DNA of 64,000 bases. It comes from Methylosinus trichosporium OB3b. GTDB lineage: Bacteria; Pseudomonadota; Alphaproteobacteria; Rhizobiales; Beijerinckiaceae. Position 1 is the stretch's first letter; the number at the start of each line of letters is the position of its first letter. Location: contig NZ_CP023737.1 in assembly GCF_002752655.1 (NCBI RefSeq), forward strand, positions 3,868,001 to 3,932,000. The letters are read 5' to 3'. The notes under the pieces were generated by a model that was not told where the DNA came from, made no database searches, and worked only from the letters and a program-made list of their open reading frames with translations. Of the stretch, positions 15,497 through 23,356 are shown piece after piece. The position numbers were made by a program, and so were the translations under genes.

Positions 15497-16780
15497 TCAG
15501 AACTGCCTCTCGAACTGCTGTTCGGGCGCGTTCGGCCTGCAAGGCTCGCCGATGATTTTTGCGCCGGCGCGGAAAGCGCGGCCCTCGACCGTCCAGCAAT
15601 AATTGTCGCCATTGCGAATCTGTCGCGACCGCTCATCATAGCGCCAACGATCGGTCGAATTACGACAAGGGATGATCATCACATTCTCCGGCGGGGCGGG
15701 CAGCCGGTTGACGCTGGCGCAAGAGTCGGTGCGATCGGAGAGACGGATCGGCCCGCCGCGATCCTCGAGCAGAAAGATCACGCCCTTCGGCGCGTCGCAG
15801 CGCGACAGCTCGAGCTCGCTCGATCCCGGCCCGGAGCCGCCGGGATGGCGGACGCAAAGCCCAGGCTTCGCAAGCGGAGCGAAGGTCACCGGAGCGTTCA
15901 CGACGGCAGAGTCCTGCGGCGGCGCGGCTTGCGCGATCGGCCGGGACGGGGCGGCGGCCGACGCGCCCGCGCCCTTTCGCGACCGGCATTCCTCGATCTT
16001 CGTGATCGCCGCCGCGACCCCTTCGAGACTGAAATCATAGTCGGCCTTGCCGACGCCCAGAACAGCGGCGTGGCCCTTCCGCAAGGCGTCGACATGGCCC
16101 ATGTTGAGCCATGCGATCGTCCAGGCGTCGACCGCCGTTCCGCTGACATCGGCGCCCGCGCGGCCGGCGGGTTCGGCGCCGTCGATCTCGAGCCGTCCCT
16201 GCCAGTCCTTCTTCGCCTTCACCGGGACCGCGAGCTGCCACTGTCCGCTTTCGCCGGGCATGGCCAGATCAAAGCCGAGGCGCACCGGGCGCTCGTTCAC
16301 GCCGGTTTCGGCGACGCAATACATGAATGTGCGGCCGCTGAACGCCGCCTTGACCTGCCACTGGCGCGCCTGCCCATACGGGCGTTCGAATTGCTCGCCG
16401 CCCGCGATGTCATAGCCGCCATATTCCGTCGGCGTCACGAGCGCGCCTTTCGTGCAACGGCTCGCGAGCCTGCGGATGTGGACGGCCGCGCCCTCCACCT
16501 TGTCTCTCGCGGTGCGCGCGCACCATTCGACGTGCATCGCCCGATCGCCGTGAACGCCGGAGCCGTAGTCGAGACAGGCCGGGTTGCGCGTGATCGCATC
16601 CTCGGCCGCGGTGGCGGCCGTTTCGGCATATTCGCTACAGAATTTGGCGTCGCCCGCCTGCTCCTGCGCCAGGGCGGGACCAGACAGCAGGAACACGCCC
16701 ATGGCGATGCGGCCCATCGCGGGCAGGCTGCGGCGCGAATTGCGCCCGCGGCTGTCGGTCTCGGGCATCGATCGAAGCAT
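15497..16780 (-). CDS. Secreted three-part protein: cysteine module, middle domain, ricin-like trefoil
   Basis: A 427-residue protein with a signal peptide (the hydrophobic core MGRIAMGVFLLSGPALAQ ends near residue 39; an internal start there is possible). The module at about 48-109 reads FCSEY, CLDYGSGVHGDRAMHVEWC, VEGAAVHIRRL, C. The middle domain, about 130-266, is rich in W/Y and has two cysteines; I do not recognise it. The C-terminus, about 300-427, looks like a ricin-type beta-trefoil, with repeated CV-x-x..., LELSRCD, CASVN, IIPCRN, RWRYDERSRQIRNGDNYCW and a late QQFERQF in place of QxW. It is likely to bind glycans or proteins outside the cell. Confidence 0.7.
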   Translation of the reverse strand: MLRSMPETDSRGRNSRRSLPAMGRIAMGVFLLSGPALAQEQAGDAKFCSEYAETAATAAEDAITRNPACLDYGSGVHGDRAMHVEWCARTARDKVEGAAVHIRRLASRCTKGALVTPTEYGGYDIAGGEQFERPYGQARQWQVKAAFSGRTFMYCVAETGVNERPVRLGFDLAMPGESGQWQLAVPVKAKKDWQGRLEIDGAEPAGRAGADVSGTAVDAWTIAWLNMGHVDALRKGHAAVLGVGKADYDFSLEGVAAAITKIEECRSRKGAGASAAAPSRPIAQAAPPQDSAVVNAPVTFAPLAKPGLCVRHPGGSGPGSSELELSRCDAPKGVIFLLEDRGGPIRLSDRTDSCASVNRLPAPPENVMIIPCRNSTDRWRYDERSRQIRNGDNYCWTVEGRAFRAGAKIIGEPCRPNAPEQQFERQF

Positions 16781-16846
16781 GCGGTTCCCCTGGCGTCTGC
16801 GTCCCTCGCGGCGCCGACGCGCCGCACATGTCTCATTCGTGAAAGA

Positions 16847-17575
16847 TTATCGCAGGGGACGCGCGACCGCGCTGTCCAACACCCATTTTTGACCGGCCTC
16901 GTTCGGAGAGCAGCTCTGCATCTTCAGCCGCGCGCCTTCTCTCACTGCGCCGTCCACGCCCAGGCAGTAGTCGCCCTTTGTGCGGATCTGCGTCGTCGCC
17001 GGATCGTAGATCAGGTCCACGATCACGCGATTGCAGGGAGCGACCAGGAGATCGTTGAACTCGGAAAATTTCCCGACTGCGAAGCTCAGACACTGGGTGG
17101 ACGAGTCGCCGGCCCGGATGCGGCGTCCGCCCGCATCGATCCTGATCCGCGCGGGAGGCTTCATGCAGTTGGTGACCAAGCCGACGTTCAACATGCCGGT
17201 CACCGCGCCGAGGCACAAATTGCCGTTCGAGCGGGCGTATAGGGAAACGACTCCCTTGCCCGGAACCGGCGCTCGCGCATTGCCGCCCGCGGCGAGACAG
17301 CGGTTCGCCAGATCGCGGATGTGATTGGCCGCGCTCTCGACCTCGGCGGTCGGCGTGCGCATGCACCAATCATAGTGCATCTTGTAGTCTGCATGCACGC
17401 CCTTGTTATAGTCCAGGCACGAAGACTTGCGCTTCAGCGCATCGGCCACCGTGCCCGAAGTCGTCGAGGCGTACATCTGGCAGTAGGCGGGACCTCCCGG
17501 CGCGCCTGCGGCGCTGGCGGCGGAGACGCAACAGAGCGTGGCCATCAGAACGATGGCGGCGCCAGACTTTCGCAT
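16847..17575 (-). CDS. Secreted cysteine-module protein with ricin B-like lectin domain
   Basis: A 242-residue protein with a signal peptide (cleavage near SAASA). The module at about 32-93 reads YCQMY, CLDYNKGVHADYKMHYDWC, VESAANHIRDL, C. Residues about 110-235 form a ricin B-type trefoil: NLCLGAV, NCMK, IRAGDSSTQCLSF, APCN, IRTKGDYCLGVDG, and the QxW motif GQKWVLD. Ricin-like domains bind galactose-type sugars or proteins. It is the first gene, in transcription order, of the block of three module genes. The 66-bp gap to the next one suggests an operon. Confidence 0.78.
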   Translation of the reverse strand: MRKSGAAIVLMATLCCVSAASAAGAPGGPAYCQMYASTTSGTVADALKRKSSCLDYNKGVHADYKMHYDWCMRTPTAEVESAANHIRDLANRCLAAGGNARAPVPGKGVVSLYARSNGNLCLGAVTGMLNVGLVTNCMKPPARIRIDAGGRRIRAGDSSTQCLSFAVGKFSEFNDLLVAPCNRVIVDLIYDPATTQIRTKGDYCLGVDGAVREGARLKMQSCSPNEAGQKWVLDSAVARPLR

Positions 17576-17903
17576 TTTTCCCGCCCCTCTCGCCCGCGTC
17601 GGGTCGCCGAATTCGACACCGCCAGCTGTACCTTAAGTGTGCTGGGCGAGCTTGGCAACAAGCTCTCGCCCGACAAACTCCCGCCGCACCGGGAATACCT
17701 TGCGCCAAAAACGGCCGAACGGATCTTTCCGTAGCAGGCGAGCGAAAAGACAAGTCGGCTCATTCGTCGATGGTCGAACGCGGCGCCACGAGCTTCCCCA
17801 AGAACGGCTATGCGAGCGATTGGATGACCGCATCGAGCTCTCTGATCGGCGCCCGCCTCCGCGTGTCTCATGGCAGCCTCCGATGAGATAATACGCAGGG
17901 AGA
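17576..17903. other. Intergenic region upstream of the secreted-protein island
   Basis: No convincing gene. It should hold the promoter for the minus-strand module genes. A short near-palindrome, GAGCTTGGCAACAAGCTC, lies at 17647-17664. The frames open here are chance frames of arginine-rich composition. Confidence 0.35.
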
Positions 17904-18050
17904 TCATTTTCGGTGAGGGCGGACTGCGCGCCGATCAGGCGGCGACTTTTTGGCTTGCTGATCGGCGGCCCAGCGCCACGGCAGCAGAGCGGCGCGGTCT
18001 TTGATCTTGTGATCGTCGATGCGGGCCAGCATCGGCGAGCCGAGCCTGTG
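17904..18050 (-). pseudogene. Probable IS66-type transposase C-terminal remnant
   Basis: The reverse strand reads MLARIDDHKIKDRAALLPWRW and then stops at 17904-17906. This resembles the end of IS66-family transposases, which finish with an ARIxxHxxxRxxELLPW pattern. No other part of the element is visible, so it is a short relic next to the LysR gene. The match is short and unverified. Confidence 0.4.
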
Positions 18051-18092
18051 GGGCGACGCCGCTGAACTCGGCGGAGGCGACGCGCGGCGCGC

Positions 18093-19001
18093 TCAAATGT
18101 CGCCTGCGATATCGCTCGCGACCTCGGCGATCAAAGACCGCAGCCAGCGATGGGCGGGATCGTGGCGATAGTGCATGTGCCACGCCATCTCGACCGGGAA
18201 GGTTCCGAGATCGACGGGCGCCGGCAGCACTTTGAGCCGTCGGTCGTCGGCGAGCTTGCGGCAGATGAGGCGCGGCAAGGTCGCGCAATAATCGGTGACC
18301 GCCACCATCTCCGCGACGGCGAAGAAATTCGTCACCGAAATGGCGACGTCGCGCCGCAGCTCCTGTCGCGCCAGCGCCTGGAACAGCCCCGCGCGCAGGC
18401 GGCCGGGCGGAACCACATTGACGTGGCGCAGCGCCTCGAACTGCTTCCTCGTGATCTTGTCGCCGATTTCGGGATGGTCGGCCCGCACCACGCAGGCCAG
18501 GCTCTCCTCCATCAGGTGCTGCACGACGAGATTGTCCGGCGGGTCGACGATACGGCCGAGAACCATCGCCGTGGCGCCGGAAACGACTCCGGTCTCTGCG
18601 AGGTCCGCGCCATAGGGCGTGAGACGCAAAGTGACCCCCGGCGCGATCCGCCCGAGCCGCGCGACGATCGCCGGGGCCAGCACATATTCGACATAGCTGT
18701 TGGGCGCGATGGTGAAGAGACGCTCCGCCTTCGCCGGATCGAAATCCTGCTGACCCAGAACGGCGTCGTCGAGCTTCGTCAGCGCATCGGCGATCACCGG
18801 AGCGAGCTCCAGAGCGATCGGGGTCGGCTGCACGCCGTAGCGCCCGCGGATGAAGAGCTGATCTTGCAGCATCGCCCGCAGCCGCGCCAATGCGTTGGAC
18901 ATGGCCGGCTGCGTCATGCCGAGCCGCTCCGCCGCGCGAGTGACGCTGCGCTCCTCCATCAAGGCGACGAAGATGGGCAGCAGGTTCAGATCATAGCGCA
19001 T
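18093..19001 (-). CDS. LysR-family transcriptional regulator (NodD-like branch)
   Basis: A 302-residue protein of usual LysR length. The N-terminal winged helix-turn-helix reads LNLLPIFVALMEERSVTRAAERLGMTQPAMSNALARL (in two parts), followed by the substrate-binding domain. The start MRYDLNLL is typical of the NodD/LinR/SyrM group. It is transcribed away from the plus-strand genes that follow (DJ-1 remnant, mono-oxygenase-fold protein, SDR, aldo/keto reductase), the usual arrangement of a LysR regulator and its target operon. Inducers of this group are often aromatic or small organic molecules. The AT-rich gap 19002-19124 between them is the likely operator region. Confidence 0.9.
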   Translation of the reverse strand: MRYDLNLLPIFVALMEERSVTRAAERLGMTQPAMSNALARLRAMLQDQLFIRGRYGVQPTPIALELAPVIADALTKLDDAVLGQQDFDPAKAERLFTIAPNSYVEYVLAPAIVARLGRIAPGVTLRLTPYGADLAETGVVSGATAMVLGRIVDPPDNLVVQHLMEESLACVVRADHPEIGDKITRKQFEALRHVNVVPPGRLRAGLFQALARQELRRDVAISVTNFFAVAEMVAVTDYCATLPRLICRKLADDRRLKVLPAPVDLGTFPVEMAWHMHYRHDPAHRWLRSLIAEVASDIAGDI

Positions 19002-19124
19002 CAGTTATAATCTCATACCTATATCTAGAATAAAAGAAATAAAGCTACAGAATGATAGGCGCAGGCGGATATTGGCGGCGTTCCAAAGGACGCGCGCCAA
19101 TGGAGGCTGCAATCAAAGGGAAAG

Positions 19125-19319
19125 GTGCTGGTGATCGTCTCCAACGCCACGCGGATCGCGCTGACGGCGGCGGGCGGCGATGTTTCCGTCGGCGCGGTCG
19201 ACTTCGCGCCGCATGTCGTCATCGACCGCGAGCTCATCACCGGACAGAACCCGCGCTCCGATCATCCGATCGCCGTGGCCCTCGTCGCGGCGTTGGATCG
19301 CTCGCTCGCGCCGAAATAA
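19125..19319 (+). pseudogene. Internally deleted DJ-1/PfpI-family gene
   Basis: A 64-codon frame starting with GTG joins the first strand of a DJ-1/PfpI protein (VLVIVSNATRIAL) directly to its last part (VDFAPHVVIDRELITGQNPRSDHP). Intact family members are about 190-230 residues; the central part with the nucleophile Cys is missing. The frame is still open, so the deletion was in frame, but the product cannot be an active enzyme. It is the first gene after the LysR regulator and may have been a functional member of that operon. Confidence 0.6.
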
Positions 19320-19403
19320 GCAAATGAAATGAGAACGCGCATGACCGGCGGGGCGCTGCGCATGCGCGTCGCGCTCCTCGCGACAGATGAAGGATCGAAG
19401 ACC

Positions 19404-19694
19404 ATGGCAGTGAAAATCATCGCTCTGCTGACCGCCCGGCCCGACAAGAGTGAGGCGCTTCAAGCGCTGCTCACCGGCATGATCGCGCCGAGCCGCGCCG
19501 AGCCGGGCAATCTGCGCTACGATCTTTGGCGCGACCAGACCGACCCCGCGCGCTTCGTGCTCGATGAGCTCTACACGAGCAGCGAAGCGGTTGCGGCGCA
19601 TCGCGAGACGCCCCATTTCCGCGCCTATCTCGCGGCGATCAATGATCTCGCCGAACGGACGGCTTTGGCGCTCGACCCCGTGCAGCTGGGCTGA
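19404..19694 (+). CDS. Antibiotic biosynthesis mono-oxygenase (ABM) domain protein
   Basis: A 96-residue protein of ABM fold: KIIALLTARPDKSEALQALL, EPGNLRYDLWRDQ, FVLDELYTSSEAVAAHRETPHF. Members act as small dimeric cofactor-free mono-oxygenases or as quinol/aldehyde-handling proteins. The start at ATG 19404 fits the domain; the frame is open from 19329. It sits between the DJ-1 remnant and the SDR gene in what looks like a LysR-controlled stress or detoxification operon. Confidence 0.8.
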   Translation: MAVKIIALLTARPDKSEALQALLTGMIAPSRAEPGNLRYDLWRDQTDPARFVLDELYTSSEAVAAHRETPHFRAYLAAINDLAERTALALDPVQLG

Positions 19695-19791
19695 CCGCCC
19701 AATCATCGTCTCCAACGGCGCGAGACGGCCGGAGCCGTCGGCCTCGTCTCCGGCGGAAGCCGAACACGCGCGACAAAAGAGGATTTGCATC

Positions 19792-20532
19792 ATGAGCGAA
19801 GGCATCGAAGGCAAGATCGTGCTCATCACCGGCGGCGGCGTCGGACTCGGCGCCGAGACCGCACGCCATCTCGCGGCGCGCGGCGCCCGCATCGCCGTCG
19901 CGGCGCGCCGCAAGGACAAGCTCGACGCGGTGGTCGCCGAGATCACGAAAGCAGGCGGAGAGGCGCGCGCCTATCCGCTGGACGTGACCGACAAGCATCA
20001 GGTCAAGGCGGTCGTCGATGCGGTGGTCGCCGATTTCGGCCGGCTCGACGTCATCGTCAACAACGCCGGGCTGATGCCGATCCGTCCCATGATCGAGGTG
20101 AACACCGACGAATGGGATGCGATGATCGACGTCAATCTGAAGGGCGTGCTCTATGGAATCGCCGCCGCTCTGCCGATCTTCGTCGCGCAGGACGGCGGCC
20201 ATATCATCAACATCAGCTCCGTCGCGGGAACGAAGGTGTTCGCGCCGGGCGGCACGGTCTACTCCGGCACCAAATTCGCCGTGCGCGCAATCTCCGAGGG
20301 GCTCCGGCAGGAGATCGGCGAAAAAATCCGGGTGACATCGATCGAGCCGGGCGCCGTCGACAGCGACCTCAAATATTCGACGACGAGCCGCGCACGCGAG
20401 AGAGTGATCGACTTCTACAAGATCGCCATTCCGGCCGCTTCCGTCGCGCGCGCCATCGCTTTCGCGATCGAGCAGCCTGCGGATGTGGACATCAATGAAA
20501 TCGTGCTGCGCCCGACCGCGCAGGAGTTCTGA
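19792..20532 (+). CDS. Short-chain dehydrogenase/reductase
   Basis: A 246-residue classical SDR: cofactor motif TGGGVGLG (about 14-21), NNAG, catalytic Ser in INISSVAG and YSGTK (Y-x-x-x-K). The basic residues in AVAARRKDKLD after the second strand suggest NADP(H). It starts at ATG 19792 (MSEGIEGKIVLITGG) behind a ribosome site AAAAGAGG. It probably reduces a carbonyl or oxidises an alcohol. The spacing of 44 bp to the next gene (aldo/keto reductase) supports one operon. The substrate cannot be told from sequence. Confidence 0.9.
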   Translation: MSEGIEGKIVLITGGGVGLGAETARHLAARGARIAVAARRKDKLDAVVAEITKAGGEARAYPLDVTDKHQVKAVVDAVVADFGRLDVIVNNAGLMPIRPMIEVNTDEWDAMIDVNLKGVLYGIAAALPIFVAQDGGHIINISSVAGTKVFAPGGTVYSGTKFAVRAISEGLRQEIGEKIRVTSIEPGAVDSDLKYSTTSRARERVIDFYKIAIPAASVARAIAFAIEQPADVDINEIVLRPTAQEF

Positions 20533-20576
20533 ACGAGGCGGTAGGCGGCAAGAGCCGCCGCCGGGCGAGCCAAAGG

Positions 20577-21599
20577 ATGGAAACGGTGAGCATAGAGAAG
20601 ATTCTGCCGAGCAAGCTCGGCTTCGGCGCCGCCCCGCTCGGCAATATGTTCCGCGACATTCCCGAGGAGGAAGCGCTCGCGACGGTAGAAGCCGCCTGGA
20701 ACGACGGCGTCCGCTATTTCGACACCGCGCCCTTCTATGGCGCCGGCCTCGCGGAGCTGCGCTTGGGCGAAGCCTTGGCGGGGAAGCCGCGCGAGGATTA
20801 CGTCATCAGCACCAAGGTCGGACGAGTCATCCTCGACGAGGTCGAGGACGTCGGCGCCCGCGATCTCGGCGAGAAGAGCGGCGTCTTCGCGCATGGCCGT
20901 CCGAACCGCATCGTCAATGATTATTCGGAGAGCGCGACGCTGCGCTCGCTGGAAGACAGTCTGAAGCGCCTGAGGACCGACCATGTCGAGTTCGTCTTCG
21001 TCCATGACGTGGCGCAGGACTTTTATGGCGACGAATGGCTGGCCATGTTCGAGAGCGCGCGCCTCGGAGCGTTTCGCACGCTCGACCGTCTGCGAGAGGA
21101 GGGCGTGATCGCGGGATGGGGCCTCGGCGTCAACCGCGTCGAGCCGATCGAGATCGTTATGGAGCTCGACGAGCCGCGTCCCGATATATTTCTGCTGGCC
21201 GGCCGCTACACGTTGCTCGACCATGTAAAGGCGCTTCAGCGCGTGATGCCGATGGCGGCGGAACGCGGTCTGCGCATCGTCGTCGGCGGACCCTATAGCT
21301 CGGGCGCGCTGGTGGGCGGACCCAATTTCGAATATGCGCCGGCGACGCCGGCCATTCTCGACAAGGTGGCGCGAATCAAGGCGATCGCCGACGAGCATGG
21401 CGTCGGCATGAAGGCGGCCGGGCTGCAATTCTCGCTCGCCCATCCGGCGGTCGCCGCGGCCATCCCGGGCGCGAGCCGTCCGAGCCGAATCGCCGAGGAT
21501 CGCGCCGCCATGGATGAAGTCATTCCGGTGGAGTTCTGGCGCCGCCTACGCGACGCCGGCCTCATCGACCCCGCCGCGCCCACTCCTGTTGCACGGTGA
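20577..21599 (+). CDS. Aldo/keto reductase
   Basis: A 340-residue (alpha/beta)8 oxidoreductase with the usual landmarks: LGFGAAPLGNMF, the catalytic pattern FDTAPFYGAG (Asp and Tyr), STKVGR (Lys), and VFVHD in the place of the family His. The layout resembles the D-threo-aldose dehydrogenase / pyridoxal dehydrogenase branch, including the conserved HGRPNRIVNDYS segment. It uses NAD(P)H to interconvert aldehydes or lactols. It is last in the row DJ-1 remnant, ABM, SDR, AKR. A GTG at 20586 is an alternative start. Confidence 0.88.
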   Translation: METVSIEKILPSKLGFGAAPLGNMFRDIPEEEALATVEAAWNDGVRYFDTAPFYGAGLAELRLGEALAGKPREDYVISTKVGRVILDEVEDVGARDLGEKSGVFAHGRPNRIVNDYSESATLRSLEDSLKRLRTDHVEFVFVHDVAQDFYGDEWLAMFESARLGAFRTLDRLREEGVIAGWGLGVNRVEPIEIVMELDEPRPDIFLLAGRYTLLDHVKALQRVMPMAAERGLRIVVGGPYSSGALVGGPNFEYAPATPAILDKVARIKAIADEHGVGMKAAGLQFSLAHPAVAAAIPGASRPSRIAEDRAAMDEVIPVEFWRRLRDAGLIDPAAPTPVAR

Positions 21600-22111
21600 C
21601 AAGGCGCGCCGGCTCGAACCGCATCGAGCCGGCCTTTCGCTCACGACCGCCTCCTCTTCGACCGATCGATCGCATGGTCGCCGGCGCCGGCGCCGACGCC
21701 CCGGCCGCTGCCTCGATGTCGTCGCCCGCGCTTCGGTTCGACCTGCCGCGCGTCGCCCATATTAAGCGGACGAGCTCGCGCATGATCGCGGTGATCGCGA
21801 GCGGCGCCTTCTTGCCGCGCGCCAGCATGCGACGATCGCGCGCACATGCGGACTTGCGCCTTCCATGATTTCACGGATCGGCGCCGCGTTCGACTGCTGT
21901 CGCAGCAGCGTCGCCTGACCGACCTTCGCCCTCGAAACTCCTCTGCCGGGAACCGCAGACAGTCCCGATGCCTGCCGCGCCGGCTTCGTCGGCCGAGTCG
22001 TGTCGGATGTGACGCATTCGAGCGGATCGGCTACGATGTGGCGACGCAGATTCGCCTGCGCCAAAAGGCAGTCTCGTTCGGCCCGACTCCCAAATCAGAG
22101 ATTTTTCGCTC
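21600..22111. other. Intergenic region with transposase debris
   Basis: No intact gene. The only recognisable content is the probable IS110-type remnant at 21741-21890 on the minus strand. The right end carries the promoter and ribosome site for yhaO. Confidence 0.4.
21741..21890 (-). pseudogene. Probable IS110-type transposase remnant
   Basis: The reverse strand reads APIREIMEGASPHVRAIVA and, after a frame change, MLARGKKAPLAITAIMREL. IS110 transposases end with a similar stretch (P-x-x-R-x-F, R-x-x-A-x-GK-x-x-K-x-A-x-x-A-x-MRKL). Upstream and downstream parts are gone and the frame is broken, so this is a relic. The match is short and needs a database comparison. Confidence 0.4.
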
Positions 22112-23356
22112 ATGCGGTTCTGTTTTCTTCATGCGGCCGACCTCCATATCGACAGCCCGCTCGCCGGTCTCGGCGTCAAGGACCCGGCCGTCGCAGCGCG
22201 CTTCGCCCAGGCGGGACGGCGCGCCGTCGAGGCGCTGATCGACGAGGCGATCTCGACCGACGCCGCTTTCGTCGTGATATCGGGCGATATTTTCGACGGC
22301 GATTGGAAGGATGTGACGACCGGCCTCTTCTTTGCGCGCGCGCTCGGCCGCCTCGACCGCAAAGGGATTCCGACCTTCATCGTCAAGGGCAATCACGACG
22401 CCGACAGCCTCATGTCGAAGTCCTTGCCCTATCCGCCGAACGTGCGAATCTTCTCCTCGTCACGCGCCGAGACGCTGCTCGTCGAGCAGCGGCGCGTCGC
22501 TCTGCATGGCCGCAGCTTCGGCACGCGCCTCGTCGATGGCGCCTTCGTCGCGAGCTATCCCGAACGGCGCGAGGGCTGGCTCAATATCGGCGTCCTGCAC
22601 ACGGCGCTCGACGGCTCGCGCGGCCACGCCGCCTATGCGCCCTGCACGGTCGAGGATCTCGCGCGCTTCGGCTATGATTATTGGGCGCTCGGCCATGTCC
22701 ATGCGGCGGAGATCGTCGCGCGCGATCCGTGGATCGTCTATCCCGGCAATATTCAGGGCCGCAGCGTCAAGGAGACGGGCGCGAAGGGCGCGATGCGGAT
22801 CACCGTCGACGACGGACGCATCGTCGAGGCGACGCCGGTGTCGCTCGACGCCGCCCGCTGGGCGCATGAGCTCGTCGAGATCGACGATTGCGCCGATGAG
22901 GCCGCGGCGCTCGCCCGCATAGAGGCGCGGCTCGGCGCCGTTCATGCGCAGGCCGAGGCGCGGCCGCTCGCCGCCCGCATCCGGCTCATCGGCGCGACGC
23001 CGCTGCATGAGCGCCTCGTCGCGGGGCGCGAGACGCTGGAGCAGGAGGCGCGCGCGCTCGGCTTCCGCCTCGCCGAGGATTGCTGGGTCGAAAGGCTGGA
23101 GATCGCGACGCGCCCGCCGGCCCGCGCGCGAGCGCCCGCCGCGCCGGACGCGATCGACCTCGAGACGCTGCTGCGCGAGGCCGCCGCCGACCCCGGCTTC
23201 GATGCGACGCTCGCCGAGCTGGCCGAGCTTGTGAGCGACAAGCTGCCGCGCGGCCTGCGCGCCGAATTTTCCGCCAATCCGGCGGCGCTGGCGCCGCTCG
23301 CCGAGACCGCCCGCGATCTTCTGCTCGGCGCGCTCGAGCGGGAGGACGCCGCGTGA
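22112..23356 (+). CDS. yhaO: YhaO-type DNA repair exonuclease (metallophosphoesterase)
   Basis: A 414-residue SbcD/Mre11-like phosphoesterase. The metal motifs are in order: FLHAADLHID (D-x-H), VVISGDIFD (GD), VKGNHD (GNHD), and ALGHVHAAEIV (GH-x-H). SbcD/Mre11-like nucleases work with an SMC-like ATPase at DNA ends. The next gene, whose GTG overlaps this stop codon (23353-23356), encodes the YhaN ATPase, so the two form a coupled pair, as in other bacteria. It begins MRFCFLHAADLH at 22112. Confidence 0.9.
   Translation: MRFCFLHAADLHIDSPLAGLGVKDPAVAARFAQAGRRAVEALIDEAISTDAAFVVISGDIFDGDWKDVTTGLFFARALGRLDRKGIPTFIVKGNHDADSLMSKSLPYPPNVRIFSSSRAETLLVEQRRVALHGRSFGTRLVDGAFVASYPERREGWLNIGVLHTALDGSRGHAAYAPCTVEDLARFGYDYWALGHVHAAEIVARDPWIVYPGNIQGRSVKETGAKGAMRITVDDGRIVEATPVSLDAARWAHELVEIDDCADEAAALARIEARLGAVHAQAEARPLAARIRLIGATPLHERLVAGRETLEQEARALGFRLAEDCWVERLEIATRPPARARAPAAPDAIDLETLLREAAADPGFDATLAELAELVSDKLPRGLRAEFSANPAALAPLAETARDLLLGALEREDAA

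Noticed and set aside
15306..15599. A minus-strand frame of 97 codons ending in a helical segment
   Set aside because: Most of it overlaps the end of the 427-residue protein in another frame and its start is arbitrary. It could be a relic but cannot be supported.
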